Assembly (NCBI GenBank): GCA_947652115.1 | Contig: OX393566.1 | Coordinates: forward strand, 20,069,406 to 20,133,405 | DNA: 64,000 bases | Origin: Blastomussa wellsi | Taxonomy: Eukaryota > Cnidaria > Anthozoa > Scleractinia > Plerogyridae | Direction: 5' to 3' | Shown here: positions 58,401-64,000 of the stretch, one piece after another | How the letters are laid out: every line of letters starts with the position of its first letter | Position numbering within the stretch: position 1 is the stretch's first letter | Position numbers and translations under genes: made by a program | Notes under the pieces: model-generated | What the model was told of the DNA's origin: nothing | The model's database searches: none | Seen by the model: the letters and a program-made list of their open reading frames with translations, nothing else

Positions 58401-58488
58401 AATCCCAGCCGTGAACTTCTGTACATCCTGGTAAAATAAACAACAAGAAAAAAATTCTTGAAATGTATCTTTCCGAAAGAGCCGCCAT
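41975..58488 (-). CDS. DNAJC1: DnaJ homolog subfamily C member 1 (ER J-protein with SANT domains), eleven exons
   Basis: Coding exons on the minus strand: 58488-58327, 50850-50749, 50151-50105, 48112-47941, 47564-47459, 47195-47010, 46195-46053, 44684-44565, 44413-44350, 44053-43680, 42046-41975. Phases close to 516 codons including stop; human DNAJC1 is 554 residues. The ATG at 58488 (aagATGG) starts a hydrophobic signal segment (RIFFLLFILPGCTEVHGW). A J domain follows (DLELFDLVEEIKDNFYDVLG; HPD at residues 73-75 in LQLHPDKNK). A transmembrane helix lies at about 127-150 (FGLLIFLILTIGHYIVAW), then Lys-rich and Glu/Asp-rich segments. SANT1 is at about 309-346 (MIKFPGGTPNRWDKIAVEIG). SANT2 is at the C-terminus (VWSQNQQKQLEVALQQFP, EECILRYKFLVECVRKKK). 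Known role: an ER-membrane BiP co-chaperone with cytosolic SANT domains that contact ribosomes or translation factors. Introns are heavily invaded by transposons, including a Ngaro-type element in intron 1. Confidence 0.95.
42106..42945. repeat. ~830 bp palindrome with a duplicated exon-like segment
   Basis: Outer arms (42106-42300 and about 42745-42945) are nearly identical inverted copies; an inner inverted pair (ACTTCCGCCACCAGTATG) lies at about 42540 and 42648. In both arms, reading outward from the centre, an open segment MMAVRNDRSQMNTY…NTRTK runs straight into AAG|GTAAGACG, a consensus splice donor. The protein is not recognised. Lies in DNAJC1 intron 10. Confidence 0.75.
43231..43429. 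mobile_element. Inverted pair of Penelope-type terminal repeats
   Basis: Two ~95 bp arms, AATTTGGTTTTATCAACTGG … GGTGGCCAATTCACATTATC and the complement, form an almost perfect hairpin with a spacer of about 10 bp. Each arm matches the terminal segment after the Penelope-like coding end at 20924-21205. Confidence 0.6.
43336..43380 (+). ncRNA. Hammerhead-ribozyme-like core in a Penelope-type terminal repeat
   Basis: CGACGA (43341-43346), a 4 bp stem GGGC/GCTC with TAAC loop (48-51/56-59), GAAA (60-63) and GTC (65-67) follow the order of a type I hammerhead with a minimal stem III; GATTC/GAATC arms could close stem I. The canonical CUGANGA box is altered (CCGACGA), so activity is doubtful. A sister copy in the left arm (43291-43320, minus) has ATC instead of GTC. 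Confidence 0.35.
44853..45014. mobile_element. ~160 bp MITE with ~50 bp inverted repeats
   Basis: CATGTACCGTGTTTCTATCG, GTTATAGAAACACGAGTG and TTTGGGAGAAC are mirrored at the right end; a related half (TCGAGTTATAGAAACACGAT) recurs at about 45149. DNAJC1 intron 7. Confidence 0.75.
45255..45632. mobile_element. Pogo/Tigger-like MITE
   Basis: Termini CAGTCAACTCTCTCTAAGAC (then GGACACC) and the inverse of CAGTCAACTCTCTCTTAACG (then GACACC); the CAGT start and gene-free interior fit pogo-type Tc1/mariner relatives. DNAJC1 intron 7. Confidence 0.65.
45885..46005 (+). mobile_element. SINE 3' fragment
   Basis: GGACCCTGTGATGGACTAAC, GGAAACTGGGATAGGCT and GGGCCACTAGACTTTACC match the 3' half of the SINE at 50945. 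Another short piece lies at about 47582-47622. Confidence 0.6.
46300..46955. mobile_element. Non-autonomous DNA transposon filling DNAJC1 intron 6
   Basis: CGTTCGATTCGTACGGATCG near the left and CCGTACGAATCGAACGGATC near the right are inverted copies, with further ACGGATCGTT blocks inside. It occupies about 80% of intron 6 (46196-47009) and carries no recognisable frame. Confidence 0.6.
48982..49252. repeat. Two-copy tandem duplication, 135 bp unit
   Basis: CTTCCAGCTGGCTTGACTCT through CTTCCACTCTCAAG is present twice in direct order with few differences. DNAJC1 intron 3. Confidence 0.85.
49255..49545 (+). mobile_element. tRNA-derived SINE with internal poly-G
   Basis: Head GGCAGTGGCCTAACGGTAGC with a pol III A box, B-box-like GGGTTTGAGTC, body GGGCAAGACACTTAACTG and CTCTTTCCACCCAGGAG, an ~18 nt G run, then GTGATGGACTAGCATCCCA. 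DNAJC1 intron 3. Confidence 0.75.
49781..49951. mobile_element. ~170 bp MITE
   Basis: TAAGGCCGTGGCAAACGAGG and the inverse of TAACGGCCGTGGCAAATGAG mark the ends; the interior is also partly self-complementary (AAACATTT, ACACAAA). DNAJC1 intron 3. Confidence 0.75.
50945..51230 (+). mobile_element. tRNA-derived SINE
   Basis: Head CATGGTGGCCTAATTGTTAG and GGTCCGGGTTCAAGC (B box), body GGCACTGCGTTGTGTTCTTG, CCTCTCCACCCAGGTGTATA, and 3' part TGGACTAGCATCCCATCC … GGGCCAGTAGGCTTTACC. DNAJC1 intron 1. Confidence 0.75.
51652..51736 (-). mobile_element. LINE 3' tail interrupted by the Ngaro-type element (distal part)
   Basis: On the minus strand this reads CTTGGGGAAAGTCAATAAAG followed by five (GTAT) units, a typical CR1/L2-group LINE 3' end with a microsatellite tail. 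It continues on the far side of the Ngaro-type element at 56675. Confidence 0.65.
51737..51926 (+). repeat. Split direct repeat A1 of the Ngaro-type element
   Basis: Begins AATGCAGTTAAATGCAATTT and ends in the T run after GCCTCAGCG. The same 190 bp recurs at 56283-56472. The left flank is LINE 3' UTR sequence. Confidence 0.9.
52005..53234 (+). CDS. Gag-like ORF1 of the Ngaro-type element
   Basis: The frame is 409 residues from the ATG at 52005. The N-terminal half is Ser/Thr/Pro/Val-rich low complexity. A conserved-looking central block follows (residues about 185-320, with LVSKIRSGQFVELADLLAEN and WVQAFTVYMWILCSAHPSRW), typical of the capsid-like region of DIRS-group gag proteins in invertebrates. 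Near the C-terminus a Cys/His cluster (CRSWNDGKC, then CRYRH, CCEKCDGEH and a final Cys) resembles a CCCH-type zinc finger for nucleic-acid binding. The last ~260 bp overlap the RT frame in a different reading frame. The protein ends in an Arg/Ser-rich tail (RSRSLTPSRSKRQRQR). Confidence 0.8.
   Translation: MVRTTNNSMASSLNESSSAPPSCTVETPSVSQPGASTSITVSREALAEAFSVALSQSLPQIVSALQGNASVNVPNTSTTSLVQTVPDATGVAVNVPSSSQPTSPSMAGSASGIVVPPFISSYCTLANPIPSSQAAPSLFGPRSSSSSSSPASSFLTLHTTPSSSASLIASSVAPLASPPLGKGFVVGPGYSPIPEKLVSKIRSGQFVELADLLAENLKAQEVEPQTFLDGKLVVSSTKKRVTEITDVITWVQAFTVYMWILCSAHPSRWQDMTQYKLLILQTSRQFPGKAWLHYDSAFRKDAAALGLTDWSHMNSDLYNFHTRASLPPTSPSSALQSPPGQSTSSLSNYCRSWNDGKCRWTFGQCRYRHCCEKCDGEHPRINCPFLASQSSHQRSRSLTPSRSKRQRQR
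52972..55062 (+). CDS. Reverse transcriptase-RNase H ORF of the Ngaro-type element
   Basis: Open frame of 696 codons overlapping ORF1. Its first in-frame codon here is GTG, and the first ATG is near 53065 (MMESADG). RT motifs: fingers FGVIPKKYQPGKWRLILDL; LPFGLRSAPFIF before the palm; catalytic YLDD at 54127-54138 with DVESAYRNVPVHPEE upstream. An RNase H domain follows (VSSDAAGAVGYGAIF, KELFPVVIAA, FWSDNTAVVDVL, GKSNSIADALSRF) with its acidic residues present. It copies element RNA into DNA and removes the RNA strand. The frame ends TGA at 55060-55062, overlapping the recombinase frame. How it is translated relative to ORF1 (frameshift or internal start) is unresolved. Confidence 0.9.
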   Translation: MHLFPQPVRLQLSSLRPGNLHPACLIIVGPGMMESADGPLVSAAIATAAKNVMGSIHASTVPFLLRSPVTSDRGLSLRHGASVSGSVELVAGVSETTSLENFVNSVNIPCSCSVPVAMFPVHCSWVQKKLPRNNPSGFRFGSLGQTSLPHTSSSHGEMFQDLIPPSRVSPINAEKLGHELHNHPDQSHVNYVISGIRDGFHLGFNPAAVSLRSASQNMPSASLHPTVIDEYLRTELEKGRLAGPFSISPIPRLHISRFGVIPKKYQPGKWRLILDLSSPFGHSVNDGIPKEPFSVQYMKVDDVINGIMSLGRGTLMAKFDVESAYRNVPVHPEERYLLGMTWRGKYYIDLALPFGLRSAPFIFSSIADLVEWILKHNYGIRFLLHYLDDFHTLGPPNSSICQDNISTCVQLFSEWGIPLHPDKLEGPSTCLTVLGIELDSLTLQARLPRDKFDRIVNLLESWSVKRHCTRKELESLIGNLQHACKVIPQGRTFLRRMINLLSAFRREDHPVRLNKDFHLDLTWWREFFHSWDGLSFLLSPQWSPLPDFHVSSDAAGAVGYGAIFDTEWFAGGWSPAQEPLSIAYKELFPVVIAASLWGHRWATKRVEFWSDNTAVVDVLRSGTSRDPNLMVLLRHLSFTAARYSFAFSGSHRAGKSNSIADALSRFEFQRFHLLAPHAAPSAIPVPPSLLAQLPVV
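55059..56000 (+). CDS. Tyrosine recombinase ORF of the Ngaro-type element
   Basis: A 313-codon frame. An N-terminal SAM-like core-binding domain (STRQTYSSAQRQFLDFC, IKVYLSAVRSLHIDYGF) is followed by the catalytic fold. Box I Arg is in FFGFLRAGEFTV, a candidate Lys in VFVKSSKTDPFR, box II in GHSFRIGAATTAAQ, and the nucleophilic Tyr in GRWSSDAYQLYVRTP, so the R-K-H-R-Y set appears complete. The enzyme would integrate circular element DNA without target duplication. The frame opens with TTG at 55059, sharing TTGA with the RT stop. The first ATG (about 55214) lies inside the core-binding domain, so translation probably depends on coupling or frameshifting from the RT frame. Confidence 0.9.
   Translation: MTEKCRFYLTNGLAASTRQTYSSAQRQFLDFCTQDGYTGPSGSPLPANEQLLMRFCSHLADRIHHSSIKVYLSAVRSLHIDYGFPDPLVNCLQLQRLLRGIKRHQGANRPQRQPVTADLMTVIQTSLDFANPDHVMLWAACCMGFFGFLRAGEFTVNSTFDPALHLTTGDLQVDSAVNPHSLRVFVKSSKTDPFRQGVFIYLGRGSASICPIVAVMAYLCLRGPGPGPLFLFQNGRMLSRTLLSSFLQTTLQSAGISGKFSGHSFRIGAATTAAQKGVPDHLIKTMGRWSSDAYQLYVRTPVDTILSVAGRLA
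56150..56283 (+). repeat. Split direct repeat B1 of the Ngaro-type element
   Basis: Begins GTGGGGGCTCATGGCTGGG and ends CAGTTGTTAA. The same 134 bp recurs at 56541-56674. B1 abuts A2 directly. Confidence 0.9.
56283..56472 (+). repeat. Split direct repeat A2 of the Ngaro-type element
   Basis: Copy of A1 immediately after B1; the B1/A2 junction corresponds to the circle junction of this element class. Confidence 0.9.
56541..56674 (+). repeat. Split direct repeat B2 of the Ngaro-type element
   Basis: Second copy of B1; its last base marks the right end of the element, followed by LINE 3' UTR sequence. Confidence 0.9.
56675..56860 (-). mobile_element. LINE 3' end interrupted by the Ngaro-type element (proximal part)
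   Basis: The minus strand carries the last codons of a LINE ORF2 (…SVTVFKNRLRTKLLKEL, stop at 56743), then AT-rich 3' UTR that is cut at 56674. With 51652-51736 it forms one disrupted LINE copy. Upstream the frame is broken, so only a fragment remains. Confidence 0.6.
57842..58140. repeat. Degenerate short tandem repeats in DNAJC1 intron 1
   Basis: A GTAAGTGTA-type run (57855-57895), an A-rich run (57900-57945) and repeated ATCGATTGTT-like units (58060-58135). No gene seen between 56860 and 58326. Confidence 0.6.
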
Positions 58489-58802
58489 CTTGAAAATTTT
58501 CTGGCACAATTGCGCCCAGATCCCATGAGCCTATCCTCAAAGGAGCCTGGGAGACGTGACTGGGAATATCCTTTCTTGCGATTTCTTTTCTTTTGATTTC
58601 CTTTTTGTTTTTATGTGTTTTTTTTTGCTCGCCGGCGTATAGGTCAGAGAACTGAAATGTAGTGAGTTCGTGCTGAATTCCATATAACTAAAACCGCTCG
58701 CACTTTCAAATTAAAGAAATACGAAGCCTGAGGGGGACGGAGCGGTTTCTTGACCCATGCCATTATTGCCATAGAGGTGTCTAGTCTTGCAATGATCTAA
58801 TG

Positions 58803-59121
58803 TTGATTGATGGCCTGCAAAACAGCTGCTGATAACTTCTCCAACTTGGTTCGGATTTCTAAATACTCTGACGACTCTTGTAGCCACACGCTGTCTAAGG
58901 CAAGTCTTGGCCCTAATAAGGACACGGGTGACCAAAACGTACTATAAGCAGCTATAAGAGTTTGTTTGACACTTTGTAATTTTGCTGAAAAAATCTCCTT
59001 TTTCCATTGAAAAGCTGAAATAAAGTTTAAAACCTCACCTGGAGTCCATTTTTGGCCTTTCTTGAGCTTTTGAAAGCAATACGCGCGATTGTCATCTATA
59101 CAAAGTCCATACAAAGTCTCA
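58803..59121 (-). CDS. Candidate terminal exon of an unrecognised protein
   Basis: A minus-strand frame of about 106 codons (…LYGLCIDDNRAYCFQKLKK…WTPGEVLNFISAFQWKKEI…LEKLSAAVLQAINQH, stop) has no ATG at its start and sits after a possible acceptor (ataacag at about 59122). The composition is protein-like: amphipathic helices, few low-complexity runs. I do not recognise a family. No convincing upstream exon was found before 59.3 kb, where repeat-like sequence begins, so it may be a gene fragment, a pseudogene remnant or chance. Confidence 0.3.
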
Positions 59122-59430
59122 AACGAACTGTTATAGTACCTGTGATAAGGGTAGCCTGCGAATACAGCCGTCTTTCTTCTCTCCCGGACGGCTTGCGTTG
59201 TCTTGCTCGCGAAAAGCCAAGCCGCGTAATTTTACGCGCGGTAAGCGCGAGCGCGCAATAGAGGAAATGGCGGCTTTTCTTTGCGGCTTAGGTCGCGAGA
59301 GAGAAAATGTTGTTTTCTTGTAAACGAGTATGATGACCTATCAATTTTTCTCTTTTTCTCAGAATAGCGATCACGTTCTTCTTATAATACGAATACTAAC
59401 ATATTCCTATTATCGAAAATAGGGATTATG

Positions 59431-59554
59431 CCATGGAAGTGCGCACGAACGATTTTTATTCACGAGTTGTTATGCATCAAAAAACGAACGAGCTTATTGA
59501 GTTTTTTGATGTATGGTAACGTGTGAATGAAAATCGTCCAAGCACTTTCCATGG
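59431..59554. mobile_element. Short MITE, 124 bp
   Basis: CCATGGAAGTGCGCACGAAC and GATTTTTATTCAC … CATCAAAAAAC are mirrored up to CACTTTCCATGG with a spacer of about 12 bp. Confidence 0.75.
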
Positions 59555-60583
59555 TGTACTGTTTTTATTTCATACGTACTAAGATTTTTTCTGAAAGCCG
59601 CGCGCTTGTTGCCCTCCACTGTGAAGTACTATCGTTCGCGTCTCTGATTGGACGAACGATGTATTTTCACAGTCGTTTGCTCAGTATGTATGAAACAAAA
59701 TACATTATTAACGGAAACGTTAACTTATTGAACAGATATTGTGGCCTTGAGTCGCTGCTTGTTAGTGACAAATTGAATCAGGGTGGACTAAAAATGCGCG
59801 CTTGAAATCATGATGAAACGTATATAATCTTTTTACTTTAAGTCAATACGTTACACCAGTAGTTACATTTCACGTTTTAGCTTCACTCTATTTTTTTCTG
59901 CCCACACAAGACGTGGCCGTTTCAAATAACAACGTTTCTGAAGCTGATATTTTAAAGCATTATGGGGTATTTTCATTGTGCTAAGGCCTGCTCCTATACG
60001 AATATGGGGACCCCTCTTTTTTATTACAAAATTTAAATTTTCTTAAGATGAACAGCCAATAGGAGAAATTTGAACGAAAATCCGGCTGGGCACTTCTGTA
60101 AACACACCATTTTTTCATTAACACGCGCCAAAATTCGGAAAGGAAAATCTAGAGACCTTATAGTCGGGAATTAAAGGGCGTTTGGATACTTGATACTGCG
60201 GAAAAACGAGAGAATGTGAAAATTTTCAAAGTTGGTAATTTTTAAGGAAACCCCTGAATATTTAAGGTTAAGATTTATACCAGAGGTAGATTGTATTCTG
60301 TTTATTTACCTCTCCATTTCCACCTTCATAATTTTGCTTCCAATTTTTGCTATAAGCTCGTAAGTTCGCACGTTTGGTTTAAAATTATGCCATCGACGTA
60401 TCATGGCCGCCCTTGCTGACGATGACCACCTCGAGAAATCGTGACGTCATGCGGTGCGTTTTTCCGCGGTGTTGGATACCCTGGTTTCCACTGTCTAAGC
60501 AGGGCACTATTTTATCCTGGACCTTGGTTCCAGTTCTTGAGCAGTAAATGACACGGGAGGGGGGTGGGAGACTCTGTTCACTG

Positions 60584-60853
60584 AGGGAGGTGCGGTGACG
60601 TAGTGGTTTGTTTGCTGAACTCTGGATTGAGCGGTCCTGGTTCGAGTCCCGGGCATGAAACTTTACTCTCACTGAGTCTCTCTCCACCTAGGAGTATAAA
60701 TGGGTACTGGCGAATTGCTGGGGCAACCTGACATTGAATGGCGGGCCGGGGAGTAAGATGCGATGGACTAAAATTCTAAGGGGATTAACAATGCTCTTAG
60801 CTCCTTCAGGCTACTGCAGGCGAGTTAGGCCAGTTGAGCTTAAAAAGGCTTTA
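60584..60853 (+). mobile_element. tRNA-derived SINE
   Basis: Head GTGCGGTGACGTAGTGG with B box GGTTCGAGTCCCGGGC, body CTCTCTCCACCTAGGAGTAT AAATGGGTACTGG, 3' part GATGGACTAAAATTCTAAGG. It is more diverged from the copies at 49255 and 50945 than they are from each other. Confidence 0.65.
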
Positions 60854-63800
60854 CTGATAATGATAGAGAAATGTTCAATGTAAAGCGAGAGTAACACGCT
60901 ATTCAACATTGTTTGTATGGAACGCTCATAATAAGCTGAGCAGTTGAAGCAGTTGAAGTTACCATAGTGTATATCTGTTGCTTCCAGCATCTTCTTTCCT
61001 ATGCCGCACTGGTAGACGGAAGAAAAAGCAAGACGTCTGAACGCCACTGGCGAAAAAGAGCGTTTAAAGTTTTAAATTTCAAACCGTGCTACCACCCTAA
61101 TTCCTCAATAGTTTGCTTGCGCTAACGCCCATTTTTAAGTTTACGACCGCAAATTTGCTAAAACGTACATAGAAATTTTCATAGGCTCTTTATAAAAACA
61201 GCCTTTAGAAGGAAAAGTCTTTAGCTCTTATTTTTTAGTCTGAATTATTGTCTGATGAAATTATTTTCTCTGAACGTTTGCGAAGGCATTGTGTTTTTAA
61301 GAAATTTGTCGCAATTTCTCCTTTGTTTGGCGCGGCTCGATAGCAAGGCTGAGAAACGACAAGTTTCATGAGCTGTTTTCAAAGTCTGAAAGCAAAGAAA
61401 GCTTTATGGTATGCAAAAGAGCATTAAGCTCTATTTCTTGAATTTTAATTAACGAGCTCAGAACCAAGCGAAGCAAGTGCAACGATGTGTATTCACGAAT
61501 TCAGTGATAGAAGCAGGCGAAGCGAACCTTAACAATGGGGAGAAGTGGCTGTCTTTCGTACGTCTGGAGAAAGTTTTTGTGATCTTGTATCAAAAACGTG
61601 ACTGCTTAAGAAAGTGAAAGAGCAGATTCTTGAGTGACTAAGTAAATTAAAAATAACAGCCTTTTAAATTAGTTGATCTAATTTTCGTCTGCAGTAACCT
61701 TATTTTCGGTTTTGGGTTTTCCGGTTGAGTCAAAGTTTAAAACGATAATTATATCTGTGATTTCTGCAGAAGGGTGAAAACTGAGACCTCAGCAAAAGAT
61801 CGGAAATTCTGTCTTAGACTTCCAAAAAAGCATTCAAAACGATAGAAATTTAAATGATGAAGTAGATCTACTAACGCGACCTTAATTAAGAAAAACACAC
61901 ACAGCTTTATTTAAAGTGCTTGGAAGAACGTGACACATTGTAAATCAGCTTTTAATGATTTGACAAGACTTTAAAGTCATTTAAATCAAGCTAGTATTAA
62001 GCCCGTGAAAATGACACATAAACTACTTGAAATGGTCTTCTGAAGGTTTTTTAAATCCGTGCTTGGTTAATTTCCTCGCATACACGTATAGTTTCGTTTA
62101 TTATATGGTCCAACTATGATAAAGCAATTATGCAGTTTGAACAGCTGAAGCTAAATATTTTTCTTTCTCAACCGAAAGTCAACAAAGTCTTGTTTTGGTT
62201 GCAATATTTTATTTTAAATCCAAGAAGGCTGAAATATCATTCCTGAATATACAAAAGTTTTTAAGTTTCCATACGACGTCGATCGCTTAGGGGACAAAAA
62301 TCAATTAAAAAACAATTTATCTGGATGAAAACACTAATGACATTTATCCCTCAAAAATCCGGCAGCCAAAAGGTTTGTCGATTTTGAAATGTTGAATTTT
62401 AATTTCTATTTGAAGGCACAACCCGACGTCGTCACGATTACTTCGAAAATAACTCGCTGGAAAATTGCGAATCGCCTTAAGTAGGATTTTACAAACCAAG
62501 ATTTCTTGAGATGTTATAATATTGAATAAAAAAGAGAAAACTGCGTCACGAGTCATACTGAAGCTTTCGACCTGGACAGATGGAATCCAAGACTTGTTTG
62601 TTTAAAAGGATTTTAATGATTTTCCATAATAATTTTTAACAGTCCGTGAGAAAGTTACACTATGTTCGATCTAAGATTGTCCCTAAAATTTCTCACGGTC
62701 TGCTCAATTCACAACATAGATAAAAAGCTCAGCAAATCAAAGATTTCTCATTTGCGACCGAAAGTTGTCCGGGTGCGTTTGGTTACGCACCTAAGTTTTG
62801 GCGTCAACCACATTTGTCTTTCTTATACCACGAAGGTTTGTATACCAGACTGTTTATGGTAATAATAATGCTTCTTTTTTCTAAGGTCCTTCCAAAGTTT
62901 GATGTTTACATTTACTTTTTGGAAGATTCGCTTTCAGCGTTACTCAGGGATCTGTTACAGTTTACTCAAGGATTCAAATTTATTCTGGCTTAGAAGCCTG
63001 TAATATTGACGTTCGTTCGTTCGCTCGGACAGTGTCGTCCATTTGAAAATGTCAAAGGTATTAGAGTCAACAAAACTGAAACCTTTACAAGATCTTTCTT
63101 TGACAGACGAGAACTCCGCGCCATTTCATTTATTCCTGACTCGCCATTCCACAAAGAGTTCTTTCAATATTACAAAATTTAGGCGGCATTCTTATATTTT
63201 TTTTTGGCTTTTTTACATCGAGCACTAGAACCGAGACACAAAGACGTAATCATTGTAGTTCGACTACATCAAAGATTAAGTGTAAATTAGCCACTACTCT
63301 CCTATGCATTGAGAAGACGATTCGATTTCGTAACGCGAGGGATCTATTTGTTTTGGATTCGTATATCTTCCCATTTGCGAATTTTTCCAAAAGTTCCAGC
63401 TGCTTGGCCTTAAGAGAAGAATATGTACGAGCACGGTGACAACGGCCCAAAGTATAAATTCCTCATCGAAAAATGCGTCTCCTAGAGAGAAGCAGATTAT
63501 AAGTTAATTTGGTTTTCATGAAGCATTGTCCCAATCGCACGTATTTCAATTTTACAGAATGTGAAATTGAAAGCTGGAAAAACAGTCTGCGAGAAGCGAG
63601 AGCAAATATTGCGATGAACGGGGAAACACGTAGAAATGGCCACGTGCTTGATTTCTATGGTGAAGTTAGATGATCGGTAGTTTATAGCACAAAAACTCTT
63701 CTACGCAGTTCTACAAAACTATGCTCTTCATCGGCGCACAAACGCAAATTGAACTCTAAAGAGGCCGCTCTGATTTTGCGATTTACTTGTCTTTACTAAC

Positions 63801-64000
63801 CTATGAGAATTTCTGATAGCTGCTTAGATATCAGTTCAGTTCATTAGTTAGCAAAGTCAAGTTTTCTTACAAAGCATATTTGTAATCTATAGCTGGCAAA
63901 GTGCATAAGGTTTACACGCGTATATTCGCGAATCTTTTACTCGGCTAACTGTCAGAAAAAAATATAGCATTGTTTTGTAAATAGTGATTTGTTATCTCTA
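60854..64000. other. Intergenic DNA without a supportable gene
   Basis: Only frames of up to about 80 codons without recognisable domains. A short plus-strand ATG frame at 63043-63228 could be a first exon but nothing supports it. No RNA gene or delimited repeat was recognised. Confidence 0.45.

Noticed and set aside
63043..63228. Short ATG frame MSKVLESTKLKPLQDLSL… as a first exon.
   Set aside because: No recognised family and no downstream exon before the window ends; unsupported.
1..64000. CRISPR arrays, operons, riboswitches or bacterial-type promoters.
   Set aside because: No regularly spaced repeats, no polycistronic gene spacing and no prokaryotic signals; the genes are spliced nuclear animal genes.

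Overview
The window is animal nuclear DNA. Genes are split by GT-AG introns, the sequence is AT-rich by eye, and introns and intergenic DNA are packed with inverted-repeat transposons (MITEs), tRNA-derived SINEs, LINE ends, Penelope-like fragments and a tyrosine-recombinase retrotransposon. Protein similarity recalled from vertebrate orthologues plus the repeat types suggest an anthozoan cnidarian, most likely a stony coral. The species cannot be fixed from the sequence alone.

Layout. (1) 331-13227, minus: a complete nine-exon orthologue of MLLT10/MLLT6 (AF10/AF17), with N-terminal PHD plus extended PHD and the octapeptide-motif/leucine-zipper region. Splice phases close exactly to 952 codons. 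(2) 13228-13835: a 608 bp gap between divergent starts, probably a shared promoter. (3) 13836-18093, plus: RBM45 in two coding exons, 494 residues. (4) 18094-24888: its likely 3' UTR, then repeats including a Penelope-like 3' end. (5) 24889-33104, minus: a five-exon, 588-residue predicted type II membrane protein with a LamG3 domain and a C-type lectin domain carrying EPN and WND sugar/calcium motifs. (6) 33105-41974: about 9 kb with repeats but no supportable gene. (7) 41975-58488, minus: a complete eleven-exon DNAJC1 (ER membrane J-protein with two SANT domains), 515 residues. (8) 58489-64000: one unrecognised candidate exon, a MITE and a SINE, otherwise nothing supportable.

The most complete mobile element is a 4.94 kb Ngaro/PAT-type DIRS element (51737-56674) in DNAJC1 intron 1. 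It has open gag-like, RT-RNase H and tyrosine-recombinase frames and textbook A1-B1-A2-B2 split direct repeats, and it sits inside an older LINE 3' end. DNAJC1 intron 10 holds two unusual palindromes: an ~830 bp inverted duplication whose arms both carry an exon-like segment with a splice donor, and an inverted pair of Penelope-type terminal repeats with hammerhead-like cores inserted in a MITE.

The genes do not form an operon or pathway. MLLT10 and RBM45 are head to head. MLLT10 and DNAJC1 are also close neighbours on human chromosome 10p12, so their co-occurrence here may be ancient linkage. Exon calls rest on homology recalled from memory plus splice-site and phase agreement; no database search was run.
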